NCBI RefSeq assembly: GCF_037201815.1
Contig: NZ_CP147407.1
Coordinates: forward strand, 3,852,723 to 3,916,722
Source of the DNA: Metabacillus sp. FJAT-52054
GTDB lineage: Bacteria > Bacillota > Bacilli > Bacillales > Bacillaceae
Length of the DNA stretch: 64,000 nucleotides
Reading direction: 5' to 3'
The stretch's first letter is position 1; every line of letters starts with the position of its first letter. The notes beneath the pieces are model-generated. The model was not told the origin of the DNA. It saw nothing but the letters and a program-made list of their open reading frames with translations, and searched no databases. The translations under genes and the position numbers were made by a program. Below, one piece after another: positions 1 to 7,570 of the stretch.

Positions 1-704
1 ATTCCGCCGCGAGGTCCGCGAAGTGTTTTATGAGTCGTCGTCGTCACAAAATCCGCGTAAGGAACAGGATTCGAATGAAGTCCTACCGCTACAAGACCTG
101 CAATGTGTGCCATATCAACCATGAAGTAGGCTCCCACCTCATCCGCAATTTCACGGAACTTCTGGAAGTCGATTTCACGAGGATACGCACTTGCTCCAGC
201 CACAATCAGTTTTGGTTTATGCTCGATTGCTTTTTGACGCACATCTTCATAGTTAATACGGTGCGTCTCTTTATCTACACCGTATTCAACAAAGTTGTAC
301 TGAACTCCGCTGAAATTAACGGGGCTGCCGTGGGTAAGGTGGCCGCCGTGGGAAAGATTCATACCAAGTACTGTATCTCCATGCTCCAGGATGGTAAAGT
401 AAACGGCCATGTTTGCCTGTGCACCGGAATGCGGCTGAACGTTCGCATGCTCAGCACCGAAAATTTCCTTCGCACGGTCGCGCGCAATATCTTCTACGAT
501 ATCTACGTATTCGCAGCCGCCATAATAGCGCTTGCCCGGATAGCCTTCTGCATATTTGTTCGTCAGCACAGAACCTTGCGCTTCCATTACCGCTTCACTT
601 ACAAAGTTCTCAGATGCAATAAGTTCAATCTTTGTCTGCTGGCGTTTAAGCTCCTGCTGCATCGCTTCAAATACGGATGGATCCTGCTTTTGCAAAAATG
701 TCAT
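1..704 (-). CDS. glyA: Serine hydroxymethyltransferase, 3' end cut by window edge
   Basis: Converts serine and tetrahydrofolate to glycine and methylene-tetrahydrofolate in the cytosol, using PLP. The start is the ATG at 702-704 (MTFLQKQDPSVFEAMQQE), preceded by a purine-rich RBS (aaggggg). The visible 234 residues include IELIASENFVS, the GYPGKRYYGG loop and, at the very edge, the TTTTHKTLRGPRGG motif whose lysine forms the Schiff base with PLP. The rest lies outside the window. In B. subtilis glyA directly follows ywlG; here about 2.8 kb of accessory DNA separates them. A sigma-A-like promoter and PurR-like boxes lie upstream. Confidence 0.97.
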   Translation of the reverse strand, partial: MTFLQKQDPSVFEAMQQELKRQQTKIELIASENFVSEAVMEAQGSVLTNKYAEGYPGKRYYGGCEYVDIVEDIARDRAKEIFGAEHANVQPHSGAQANMAVYFTILEHGDTVLGMNLSHGGHLTHGSPVNFSGVQYNFVEYGVDKETHRINYEDVRQKAIEHKPKLIVAGASAYPREIDFQKFREIADEVGAYFMVDMAHIAGLVAVGLHSNPVPYADFVTTTTHKTLRGPRGG

Positions 705-752
705 GATAATTTCCCCCTTGGTTGGACAGTAGTGGCTTGCTTATATGCTCCT

Positions 753-782
753 ATTTTACACATATTCTGAACGAAATGTAAA
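753..782 (-). promoter_or_regulatory. Probable sigma-A promoter of glyA
   Basis: On the minus strand TTTACA (777-782) is followed after 18 bp by TAAAAT (753-758), about 50 bp before the glyA start codon. The spacing is one base longer than ideal. Assignment is by consensus only. Confidence 0.5.
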
Positions 783-815
783 AGACAATCGGCTGATTTT
801 TGAAAAAATGAGGCT

Positions 816-859
816 AATACCGAACTATAAAGAGTTGAATGGAAGAGATTGTTCGAAAT
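816..859. promoter_or_regulatory. Candidate PurR operator (PurBox pair) upstream of glyA
   Basis: AATACCGAACTAT at 816-828 fits the B. subtilis PurBox consensus AWWWCCGAACWWT at every position. An inverted, imperfect partner ATTGTTCGAAAT lies at 848-859. glyA belongs to the PurR regulon in B. subtilis, which makes the assignment reasonable. The 19-bp gap is slightly longer than the usual 16-17 bp and the second box lacks one base of its core. Confidence 0.5.
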
Positions 860-926
860 GAGGGGGATGGCGGAAAGCAGTGGATTATTAAAGGAGCAGT
901 TTTGGCAAAGGGGGGTATATTGATTG

Positions 927-1013
927 GACAGAGTCGTGAGCGAAACGGACAATTAACACCGTGGAATGGACAAATTCAGTCCCGAAACGGACAGATCATC
1001 GGGTGAATGGACA
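927..1013. repeat. Short degenerate tandem repeat with GGACA every 20-21 bp
   Basis: GGACA occurs at 927, 948, 968, 989 and 1009, so spacings alternate 21, 20, 21, 20. Contexts alternate between GAAACGGACA and GAATGGACA, giving a 41-bp higher-order unit. It lies in the 593-bp gap between glyA and the SDR gene. I see no coding potential here; the rest of the gap (1014-1260) holds nothing I can name. Confidence 0.7.
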
Positions 1014-1262
1014 AATAGGATCGATCAGATTAGTGAGAGGAACGCGTAAATAAGACGGTATAATCTCCAAATAAAAAGGAACGGTTCTTGCCGCTTCAAC
1101 AGGTTTTCTGTCAAGAACTTCAATTAATCCTGCCAAACCTTATTTTCCAACCGTTTTCCGGCCAAAACTAGCCACTTTTGCCCTGCTATATAACTCCTGT
1201 TTAGCCTGTGGGAGGCCTGCTGTTTTATGTTATGCCCTTCGGTTGATTAACAGAAAAATGAA

Positions 1263-1292
1263 AAGGAGAAGCAGTTCAAACTGCTTCTCCTT
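1263..1292 (-). terminator. Terminator of the SDR operon
   Basis: A perfect 14-bp inverted repeat (AAGGAGAAGCAGTT and its complement) with a 2-nt nominal loop lies immediately downstream of the SDR stop codon. Ts follow on the minus strand. Confidence 0.8.
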
Positions 1293-1297
1293 CCGTA

Positions 1298-2134
1298 TTA
1301 CATCCAGGCCTTCCTATGGGCCGCCGCAAATTCACTTAAACTAACCGGCTTTTTTCCAGTTACCATTTCAACTGTATTGGTTACACGGTCTTCTGCACCG
1401 TTTGCAATTTTTTCCTCAAGACTTGCCATGAAACCGGCATACTCTGTTGTTAAGCCTCCTTGGATCATAGCCTGCTCATACTGGCTAAGAGGCATGTTTC
1501 CATATTGAATGGTGGTGCCGGCAGCATGGCCGATCATCGAAGCAGCTTCTGAATAGCTCAAAGCCTCCGGACCGGTAATGATGTGGCTCGTGTTGTGCGG
1601 CTCTTGATCGATTAATGCACGAACGCCAACTTCCGCAATGTCATCTGCATTGACAAAACCAATTTTCCCATCACCGGCTGCCGACCAAATCTTGTTTTCT
1701 GATTTAATGGTGTGAAGGTGGTGAGGGGCCAGGAAATTCTCCATAAAATAAGAAGGACGGAGAATGGCATATTCAGGTGCCAGCTGCTTGACAGCGAGCT
1801 GCAGCTTCCCAAACACTTGACCGTCATCAGAGACGATGGCCGCACCGAGCATGACCACCCGCTTCACTCCGGAATTCAAAGCTTTTTTCAAAAAAGGCAG
1901 AACGGCAGGCAGCGGATCAAGCACACTGACCGGTGCAACCAGGTACAATTTTTCTATCCCGTTAAATAGTTCATCAGGAAATTGCCCGCTGTGCCAGTCG
2001 AAAAGCACATGCTCTGCACCAGCAAGCCTGGGAACCGATCTGCTGGCAATGCGAATAGAATAGCCCCGTTCCAGGAGCTTGGAAGCAATGCGGCTTCCTG
2101 TTGTGCCGGTTCCTCCAGTAAGTAAAATGGACAT
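1298..2134 (-). CDS. NmrA-like atypical SDR, NAD(P)-binding
   Basis: 278 aa. The N-terminus MSILLTGGTGTTGS carries the GxxGxxG Rossmann motif of atypical short-chain dehydrogenases of the NmrA/quinone-oxidoreductase (YtfG-like) group. The classical YxxxK catalytic pair is not evident, as usual for that group. Substrate unknown. It starts one base after the stop of the upstream SnoaL-like gene, so the two are translationally close and probably co-transcribed from the TetR-controlled promoter region. The cassette is absent from this position in B. subtilis and looks acquired. Confidence 0.85.
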   Translation of the reverse strand: MSILLTGGTGTTGSRIASKLLERGYSIRIASRSVPRLAGAEHVLFDWHSGQFPDELFNGIEKLYLVAPVSVLDPLPAVLPFLKKALNSGVKRVVMLGAAIVSDDGQVFGKLQLAVKQLAPEYAILRPSYFMENFLAPHHLHTIKSENKIWSAAGDGKIGFVNADDIAEVGVRALIDQEPHNTSHIITGPEALSYSEAASMIGHAAGTTIQYGNMPLSQYEQAMIQGGLTTEYAGFMASLEEKIANGAEDRVTNTVEMVTGKKPVSLSEFAAAHRKAWM

Positions 2135-2135
2135 G

Positions 2136-2573
2136 CTATTGGCTCCTTTTTAGAAATTTTAGAAATGCCTGAGGTTCATTATTGTAAGCACCAATAAAGA
2201 TAAGCGGGTTCCAGTAATCTTTATAACGAAGAATTTTTCCATCCTCATACTCAATAACACTAATATATTTCTGGTTGTAAGGGAGTCCTGTTTCCAGAAT
2301 CACCGCTTCACATTCAAACTCCACAATCACCGTATTTTGGCCTTCGACAGGGTAGTAGTTCGGCTCAGAAAAACGGGTAAAGTTAATTTTTTCGGGGAAA
2401 TCCTTCACATGATTGTAGATGGCTTCATCTCCTTCCAGTTTTGTTAAAACACCAGAAGGGGCATAGGGAATTTCAAATACAGCGTCTTTATGCCAGATCG
2501 TCATCCACTGTTCGATATTATTTTCCAGCATGCCTTGAAAAAATTGATCCATAATTTTTACGGCTTCGTTCAT
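2136..2573 (-). CDS. SnoaL-like / NTF2-fold protein
   Basis: 145 aa from the ATG at 2573 (MNEAVKIMDQFFQGMLENN). A TTG two codons upstream (2579) is an alternative; the RBS AAGGAG is 5 nt from the TTG and 11 nt from the ATG. The pattern of an early helix, WMTIWHKDAVFEIPYAP and a terminal RYKDYWNPL strand fits the SnoaL/PhzA-B/ketosteroid-isomerase-like fold. Such proteins are small cyclases, isomerases or ligand-binding subunits; the substrate cannot be read. It lies between the TetR gene and the SDR gene, and a TetR-type palindrome sits just before its RBS. Confidence 0.75.
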   Translation of the reverse strand: MNEAVKIMDQFFQGMLENNIEQWMTIWHKDAVFEIPYAPSGVLTKLEGDEAIYNHVKDFPEKINFTRFSEPNYYPVEGQNTVIVEFECEAVILETGLPYNQKYISVIEYEDGKILRYKDYWNPLIFIGAYNNEPQAFLKFLKRSQ

Positions 2574-2592
2574 TATCAATGCAGCTCCTTTT

Positions 2593-2609
2593 TTGACTGA
2601 TTAGTCCAA
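2593..2609. promoter_or_regulatory. TetR-type operator 1
   Basis: TTGACTGATTAGTCCAA has arms GACT/AGTC around a 4-bp centre. The same 12-bp core GACTGATTAGTC recurs at 3257-3268, upstream of the TetR gene. It lies 14-20 bp before the SnoaL-like start codon. Confidence 0.65.
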
Positions 2610-2634
2610 AATAAGCAAATGAAAAGCCTCCTAT

Positions 2635-3225
2635 TCAATCCAGAACAGACAGGCTGACTTTCGCATAGCTTTCCAGCGCATTAAAGCTTTTGTTTGTTTT
2701 TGCAATAAAGGTAAGAGACAGTCTCGATTGGTTCAGGTAGCGGGCAAGGCTTCTTAAATCACCGTGCCGATCTGTGAACTCTCCTTCCTGTTTTCCGCGC
2801 ACTAGAGCCTCATAAAAGGCATTCTCGAGCAGCAGTGACTGCTGGCTGAAGTAATTGGCAAGCTCCTCCTGAAAAGGGAGCTGTTCAACTGCACTGTTAA
2901 TAATATAGCAGGCAGTAGCACTTTCGGGGTCCTTTAAAGCCTGAATTCCTTCAGCAAAAATATCGCGGACAGCTTCTTTTACTGAACCGGCTTCCTTCAG
3001 TCTTGCAATAACCAGCTCGTTTTTTGCCTCCAAATACGTTTTGACAGCGGAAAGAAAAAGGTCCTTCTTCGTCCCGAACGTGTCGTATAAACTTTGCCGG
3101 CCAATCTCCAAATGCTTGAGCAGTTCTGGAAGCGAGGCACCTTGATAGCCTAGCTGTCCAAAAACTTCAGCCGCTTTTCGCAAAACAGCAACCGTATCAA
3201 ATTCTTTGCTTCTTGCCAATTGCAT
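2635..3225 (-). CDS. TetR/AcrR family regulator of the SDR cassette
   Basis: 196 aa. I chose the ATG at 3225 (MQLARSKEFDTVAVLRKA) because AAGGGGGGA stands right before it; a longer reading frame extends to 3270 but would run through the promoter. The N-terminal helix-turn-helix reads GYQGASLPELLKHLEIGRQSLYDTFGTKKDLF, typical of the YxaF/LmrA-NemR-like branch. The C-terminal ligand domain is divergent. Its own promoter contains an operator overlapping the -35 box and a second copy lies before the next gene, so it probably represses itself and the cassette. Confidence 0.88.
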   Translation of the reverse strand: MQLARSKEFDTVAVLRKAAEVFGQLGYQGASLPELLKHLEIGRQSLYDTFGTKKDLFLSAVKTYLEAKNELVIARLKEAGSVKEAVRDIFAEGIQALKDPESATACYIINSAVEQLPFQEELANYFSQQSLLLENAFYEALVRGKQEGEFTDRHGDLRSLARYLNQSRLSLTFIAKTNKSFNALESYAKVSLSVLD

Positions 3226-3241
3226 TCCCCCCTTCAAGTAC

Positions 3242-3270
3242 AGATTATCCTTTTTGGACTGATTAGTCAA
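3242..3270 (-). promoter_or_regulatory. tetR promoter with overlapping operator 2
   Basis: On the minus strand TTGACT (-35) and TAATCT (-10) are separated by exactly 17 bp. The operator TTGGACTGATTAGTCAA (plus strand, 3254-3270) covers the -35 box, the geometry expected for autorepression. Confidence 0.7.
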
Positions 3271-3303
3271 ATAAATAAACTTGAGAAGAAAGAGGGAACG
3301 AAC

Positions 3304-3337
3304 AAAATAAAAAAGCAGGGAGACAAAGCTCTCTGCT
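3304..3337 (-). terminator. Intrinsic terminator left from the GH1 gene
   Basis: The stem AGCAGGGAG / CTCTCTGCT has one G-T type mismatch and is followed by a T-rich run on the minus strand. It directly follows the stop codon of the GH1 remnant and separates it from the TetR promoter. Confidence 0.75.
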
Positions 3338-3481
3338 TCAACATGTTATCCCTTGTCCGCGCCTTACTTTTTTATACCACTTAAAAGAATCCTTCTTATA
3401 GCGCTTCCTGGACCCGTTGCCCTCATTAACACGGTCCACATAAACCAAACCGTACCGCTTTTGTAAAGGAAACCATGTCGA
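3338..3481 (-). pseudogene. C-terminal remnant of a GH1 6-phospho-beta-glucosidase
   Basis: The minus strand reads WFPLQKRYGLVYVD, then NEGNGSRKRYKKDSFKWYKKV, then stop. This is the conserved C-terminal strand and helix of glycoside hydrolase family 1 phospho-beta-glucosidases (typically KRYGFIYVD...SFYWYKKV). Upstream of the WFP the match fades after about eight residues and no start or catalytic part exists, so the other roughly 430 residues are gone. The original terminator survives. It marks a deletion scar between ywlG and the TetR cassette. Confidence 0.75.
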
Positions 3482-3507
3482 TGATACCCCTGAACATTTC
3501 ATAACGC

Positions 3508-3536
3508 AGAAAGAACCGCCTCCAATAGCGGTTCCT
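3508..3536 (-). terminator. Terminator after ywlG
   Basis: Inverted repeat GAACCGC / GCGGTTC with an 8-nt loop, immediately downstream of the ywlG stop and followed by a short pyrimidine run on the minus strand. Confidence 0.7.
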
Positions 3537-3539
3537 TCT

Positions 3540-4112
3540 TTACCTGCAAGATTCGTTCTCTTCCGTTTCTTCGTAAACAGCCCTCACACCGCCGATGAGC
3601 TTCGGCCGGGTTTTGGCCATTGTTACATGGGCATGTCCAATTTTGTTAAGGCTGCTCCGGATTGGAACCGCCACGTGCTTCAGGTGCATGCCGATGAAGG
3701 TGTCGCCGATGTCGAGGCCGGCTGCGGCTTTGATGTGTTCCACGACTAGGGGGTTGGTCATGGATTTATAGGCATGCGTGGCCATGGCTCCTCCCGCTTT
3801 TCTGACAGGAATGACTGTGACGGGCTCGAGGCCGTGCGTTTCAGCTGCCGTTTTTTCTACAACCAGTGCCCGGTTCAGATGCTCGCAGCATTGAAATGCA
3901 AGGGAAATCCCGTGCTTTTTGCTAAAATGGGACAGCTCTTCAAATATCATGGCAGCTGCGTCGAAGGTTCCGGCTGTACCGATTTTTTCGCCGATGACTT
4001 CGCTTGTGCTGCAGCCGATGACGAATAGGCTGTTTTTCTCAAAGGTGACTTGGTTTTCGAGGTCTTTCAGGATTGTTTGGAGTTCGGAACGCCATACTTC
4101 TACTTCTCCCAT
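3540..4112 (-). CDS. ywlG: UPF0340 (TIGR01440) family protein YwlG
   Basis: 190 aa, the usual length of the family. The start MGEVEVWRSEL follows a GAGGTGG RBS. Recognisable family segments are FVIGCSTSEVIGEKIGT, FQCCEHLNRALVVE and FIGMHLKHVAVPIR. The biochemical function is not known. It follows rpiB by 18 bp in the same order as in B. subtilis (mntP-ywlE-rpiB-ywlG), so it is probably co-transcribed with these genes. Confidence 0.93.
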   Translation of the reverse strand: MGEVEVWRSELQTILKDLENQVTFEKNSLFVIGCSTSEVIGEKIGTAGTFDAAAMIFEELSHFSKKHGISLAFQCCEHLNRALVVEKTAAETHGLEPVTVIPVRKAGGAMATHAYKSMTNPLVVEHIKAAAGLDIGDTFIGMHLKHVAVPIRSSLNKIGHAHVTMAKTRPKLIGGVRAVYEETEENESCR

Positions 4113-4130
4113 TATCGGTCCACCTCTTCG

Positions 4131-4571
4131 TTATTTGTTTTCGTATTGCCCGATTTTGCCGATGCGGTTTGCGTGCCTTCCGCCTTCAAAATCTGATTGC
4201 AGCCATGTTTTGGCGATGTCGCGGGCAAGCCCTGGGCCAATTACGCGCTCTCCCATTGCAAGGACGTTGCTGTCGTTGTGCTCCCGTGTCAGCCTGGCGC
4301 TGTAGATGTCATGGACGAGCGCGCAGCGGATGCCTTTTACTTTGTTTGCCGCAATGCTCATGCCAATTCCAGTTCCGCAAATCAGGATTCCCCGATCCGC
4401 TTCTCCTGATGCGACTTTTTCAGCAACGGGTACCGCGTAGTCGGGATAGTCGACTGATTGGCTGCATTCACAGCCTAGATCTTCGTATTGGATTCCCATT
4501 TCATCCATGAGAGATTTGATTTCTTCGCGGATATTCATGCCGCCGTGATCTGATGCAATTGCTACTTTCAT
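4131..4571 (-). CDS. rpiB: Ribose-5-phosphate isomerase B
   Basis: 146 aa, full length. Interconverts ribose 5-phosphate and ribulose 5-phosphate in the pentose phosphate pathway. Family residues are present: DHGG at positions 8-11, the catalytic cysteine C65 in ICGTGIGMS and H98 in TREHNDSN. It lies 18 bp downstream of ywlE. Some RpiB relatives also act on other aldose phosphates; nothing here points to that. Confidence 0.95.
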   Translation of the reverse strand: MKVAIASDHGGMNIREEIKSLMDEMGIQYEDLGCECSQSVDYPDYAVPVAEKVASGEADRGILICGTGIGMSIAANKVKGIRCALVHDIYSARLTREHNDSNVLAMGERVIGPGLARDIAKTWLQSDFEGGRHANRIGKIGQYENK

Positions 4572-4589
4572 TCCAGTTGCCTCCCTGCG

Positions 4590-5036
4590 TTACTTTTCCA
4601 GTTTTTCAATCAAAAGCTTCAGCATGCTCTCAAGGTCATCTCTTGTAGCCCTGTAAATCTCAATCGGACCTCCGTATGGATCGAGGACATCTCTTTTTTT
4701 AGAAGCTCCGTGAACAAATTCAGAGAGTGTCCATATTTTTTCCCGTGATTCCGGAAACCGTTCAAGCAGCAGCATTTTGTGGCTTTCGGTCATGGTGAAA
4801 ATGTGGGTTGCCCACTCGATACTTTCTCTATTGAGAAGGGCTGAACAATGGTTGAATGCTACCCCTTTTTCAAGGAGTGCATCCTTTGCTAACGGAGAAG
4901 CATCGCTCCCGTCCATTGCAAAGACCCCTGCTGATTTAACTTTGATGTCGTCTGAGCGCTTCATAAATTGCAGGAGCGCTTCAGCCATTGGACTTCTGCA
5001 AGTGTTTCCTGTACAAACGAAAAGGACATTCGACAA
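4590..5036 (-). CDS. ywlE: Protein arginine phosphatase, LMW-PTP fold
   Basis: 148 aa from a TTG start at 5036 (MSNVLFVCTGNTCRSPMAEA), chosen because GAGGAGTGG lies 5 nt upstream and the length matches the family. The P-loop CTGNTCRS gives C8 and R14 as catalytic residues, and T12 occupies the position that in Geobacillus/Bacillus YwlE selects phosphoarginine over phosphotyrosine. The general-acid loop is LDPYGG near the C-terminus. In B. subtilis YwlE reverses McsB arginine phosphorylation during stress; the same role is inferred here. Confidence 0.93.
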   Translation of the reverse strand: MSNVLFVCTGNTCRSPMAEALLQFMKRSDDIKVKSAGVFAMDGSDASPLAKDALLEKGVAFNHCSALLNRESIEWATHIFTMTESHKMLLLERFPESREKIWTLSEFVHGASKKRDVLDPYGGPIEIYRATRDDLESMLKLLIEKLEK

Positions 5037-5165
5037 CGTTTCCACTCCTCTTTCTTCATCTGGCCTTCCATTTATAAGCACCGCTTTAAGTTTGCGGGTA
5101 CACGTCAAGATTGGATCTGTCTATATTGTACTACTAACTGAAGCCGCTACCAAGCTTAAGGAACG

Positions 5166-5200
5166 AAAAAAGCCAGACCCCATATGGTCCAGCTTTTTAC
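5166..5200 (-). terminator. Terminator overlapping the mntP 3' end
   Basis: GCcaGACC...GGTCcaGC arms with A-rich and T-rich flanks on the two strands, just after mntP. The stem is imperfect. Confidence 0.5.
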
Positions 5201-5757
5201 ATAGGAAGCAGCAGCTTGATTCCAAAAACCAGCAGAATCGCTCCTCCGAGAATTTCACTGTAGTTTCCAAGCCACCCCTGTACACGCTTGCCGATGATCA
5301 GGCCGGTCCAAGTGAGCACCATGCTGACAAACCCGAACATGAGGATGGCAAGCATCGTTCTGGCTCCGTAGATTCCGAGAGTGAGGCCGACAGAGAAACT
5401 GTCCAGGCTTACACTCAGCGCGAATAACAGCAGACCAAAGCCGACCGGGGTAATGAGCGGGGCATCATCTTTTTTGAAGGAGGAAACGACCATTTGAATC
5501 CCAAGAAGGATGAGCAGTCCGCCGCCGGCATAGGCAGCGATGGCACCCAATTTATCTGATAGCAGCTTGCCGAGACCCATGCCAGCCAGAGGCATAGCAA
5601 TATGAAACAAGCCGATGACCAAGCCAATAAAGAAGATTTGTCTAAATCTCAGCGAAATCATGCCCATCCCCAAACCAACGGAGAAGGCATCCATTCCTAA
5701 AGCAAAGGCCATCATAAAAAGCGTTAGAATTTCCCCGATTACCGCTTCTACACTCAT
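5197..5757 (-). CDS. mntP: Manganese efflux pump MntP
   Basis: 186 aa from the ATG at 5757 (MSVEAVIGEILTLFMMAFALGMDAF), which has a textbook AAGGAGG RBS. Six hydrophobic segments are visible. The paired acidic motifs GMDAFSVGLGMG near the N-terminus and SLDSFSVGLTLG in the second half are the duplicated metal-binding signatures of the MntP/YwlD family. It exports Mn(II) across the plasma membrane. The downstream gene order ywlE-rpiB-ywlG is that of B. subtilis. No yybP-type manganese riboswitch was recognised upstream. Confidence 0.93.
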   Translation of the reverse strand: MSVEAVIGEILTLFMMAFALGMDAFSVGLGMGMISLRFRQIFFIGLVIGLFHIAMPLAGMGLGKLLSDKLGAIAAYAGGGLLILLGIQMVVSSFKKDDAPLITPVGFGLLLFALSVSLDSFSVGLTLGIYGARTMLAILMFGFVSMVLTWTGLIIGKRVQGWLGNYSEILGGAILLVFGIKLLLPM

Positions 5758-5818
5758 GCATTCCCTCCTTGGACACGCCTGTTTCAGCATATGTCTGTCC
5801 AAGGAGGGTTAGAACGGG

Positions 5819-6865
5819 TTATTCTTCAATTACACGGTGTCCGGCCGCTTTCATGAGCCGGTTCATAATTGCCTGTCCTACTCCATCTTCGGGAAAGGCT
5901 TCACTGTATATTAAATCGAGCTCTGTATTTTCATTAAACCGGCGGAGTACTCCGTAAAGATTTGAGGCAACCGTCTCAAGCTGCAAGGCAGAACCGCACG
6001 CGAGAACTTCATCCCCCCGGAACTCTTCCTTATATTCAGAGGTGGTGAGAATCCCTACCTTTTTCCCTTCCGATCTTGCTTCATCTGCGAGCTTTTGCAA
6101 AAATTCTCTCGTGCCCTTTACGATCGTTAACGGAGCGTTGGGAGCGTAATGGGTATACTTCATACCGGGTGAGATCGGCGCTTGTGTTTCATCCATAAGA
6201 GCCTGGTCTACGTGAACCGGTCCAATAACAGCTTCCAGCTGCTCCCGTGTGACACCGCCCGGTCTTACAATAACAGGAATCGATTTCGTACAATCCAAAA
6301 CGGTGGATTCGACTCCAACACCTGTTGGCCCCCCGTCCACGATTCCCGCGATTCTTCCGTCCAAGTCCATCGCCACATGGGCAGCTTCTGTCGGACTCGG
6401 CTTACCAGATAGATTGGCACTTGGCGCCGCGATCGGAACTCCGGCTTCCTTAATTAATGCAAGGGCGATCGGATGGTCCGGCATGCGAATGGCGACTGTG
6501 GATAAACCTGCTGTAACCAATGAAGAGAGCTTTCCCTCTTTTTGCGGCAGGATGACAGTTAGTGCACCAGGCCAGAACATGCTCATAATTTTCATGGCGT
6601 AAGCCGGTATATCGCTAACGAGCGCCAGTGCCTGGCTATGGTCTGCCACATGGACGATGAGCGGATTGTCTCCCGGTCTTCCTTTTGCTTCATATATTTT
6701 TTTCACCGCTTCATCCGACCCCGCATTGGCTCCAAGGCCATAAACCGTTTCGGTCGGAAAAGCGATCGTTTCGTTTTGGGCAAGTAAAGCTGCTGCCTGT
6801 GCAATTTGTGGATAACCTTTGGATAAACCGCTGTTCTTATCCACAGTCCAGTGAATCGTATCCAT
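5819..6865 (-). CDS. tsaC: L-threonylcarbamoyladenylate synthase (Sua5/YwlC type)
   Basis: 348 aa, the two-domain Sua5 form (YrdC-like domain, about 1-210, plus C-terminal Sua5 domain). Makes threonylcarbamoyl-AMP from threonine, bicarbonate and ATP for t6A37 modification of tRNA. The start at 6865 (MDTIHWTVDKNSG) follows TTAGGAG; upstream in-frame codons cross the ywlB-side spacer and are not needed. Key motifs are FPTETVYGLGANA, the KGRPGDNPL substrate loop and SANLSGKPSPT. The B. subtilis orthologue is ywlC. Confidence 0.95.
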   Translation of the reverse strand: MDTIHWTVDKNSGLSKGYPQIAQAAALLAQNETIAFPTETVYGLGANAGSDEAVKKIYEAKGRPGDNPLIVHVADHSQALALVSDIPAYAMKIMSMFWPGALTVILPQKEGKLSSLVTAGLSTVAIRMPDHPIALALIKEAGVPIAAPSANLSGKPSPTEAAHVAMDLDGRIAGIVDGGPTGVGVESTVLDCTKSIPVIVRPGGVTREQLEAVIGPVHVDQALMDETQAPISPGMKYTHYAPNAPLTIVKGTREFLQKLADEARSEGKKVGILTTSEYKEEFRGDEVLACGSALQLETVASNLYGVLRRFNENTELDLIYSEAFPEDGVGQAIMNRLMKAAGHRVIEE

Positions 6866-7047
6866 TCTTATCTGACTCCTAACTTTCCTTATCTTTATTG
6901 CTGTTTCAACTAGTTTACCACCCAGCCTGCTTATGTAAAAGCAAGGAACCCCAACAAGCTTTATCCACAAAATGTGGATAAAGCTGATCTTTCGGTGGAT
7001 AACTATGTTGATAAAGTTATTTAGACCTATTTCCAGTGCCTGGTTAA

Positions 7048-7491
7048 TCAGGTATTCTTGACCATAATTACGGATCCATCTGCTTTAAGAGAGGATTGGA
7101 TATGTTTAGAGCCAAGCATCTCTTCAGGCAGCTCCGCCTTTGAAGTTTGTTTGAATCCAATAACTTCCAAAAACTCCGTAGAGCCCTGTCCGCCTGCAAC
7201 GAGATAATAATTTTTGAGCTTCTTTATGCGCCCTACTTCATGAATGCTTTGAAAGAGCGAAAGAATATAAGCCTGATCCAGCTTGTCCGAGACAACAAGT
7301 GTCCGCAGCAAACCGTATTCTCCGAATATCTCAAGGCCGATACAGGCTGCAATTCTTTTATCCGAATCCGTCATCATGACAAACTGATCAATTTTTTCTT
7401 CAATGCCCGCTGCATTTGAACCTGCTGCTTCCACAAACTCTATTAAACGGCTCTTATCTGCTGGTTCTGCTAATTTTAATTGATAAAACAT
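7048..7491 (-). CDS. ywlB: GNAT-fold protein YwlB
   Basis: 147 aa, matching YwlB of Bacillus in length and position between spoIIR and tsaC. The sequence has the GNAT outline: an N-terminal helix (AEPADKSRLIEFV), a central ACIGLEIFGEYGLLRTLVVS strand pair, and a C-terminal YYLVAGGQGSTEFLEVIGF segment. The canonical acetyl-CoA pyrophosphate loop (R/QxxGxG/A) is weak, so catalytic activity is not assured. Substrate unknown. Confidence 0.85.
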   Translation of the reverse strand: MFYQLKLAEPADKSRLIEFVEAAGSNAAGIEEKIDQFVMMTDSDKRIAACIGLEIFGEYGLLRTLVVSDKLDQAYILSLFQSIHEVGRIKKLKNYYLVAGGQGSTEFLEVIGFKQTSKAELPEEMLGSKHIQSSLKADGSVIMVKNT

Positions 7492-7570
7492 CGTTCCACC
7501 CCATTGTTCTTTGTTACTCCCAATGTATGTGGCTCAACGTTTCATTATGATAAAAAAGATAGACTGTTCT

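Noticed and set aside
30..770. Long plus-strand reading frame at the left end
   Set aside because: It is antisense to glyA, which is clearly conserved on the minus strand (THKTLRGPRGG).
701..952. Minus-strand frame of 83 codons upstream of glyA
   Set aside because: It overlaps the glyA promoter and start, has no family resemblance and no supporting RBS.
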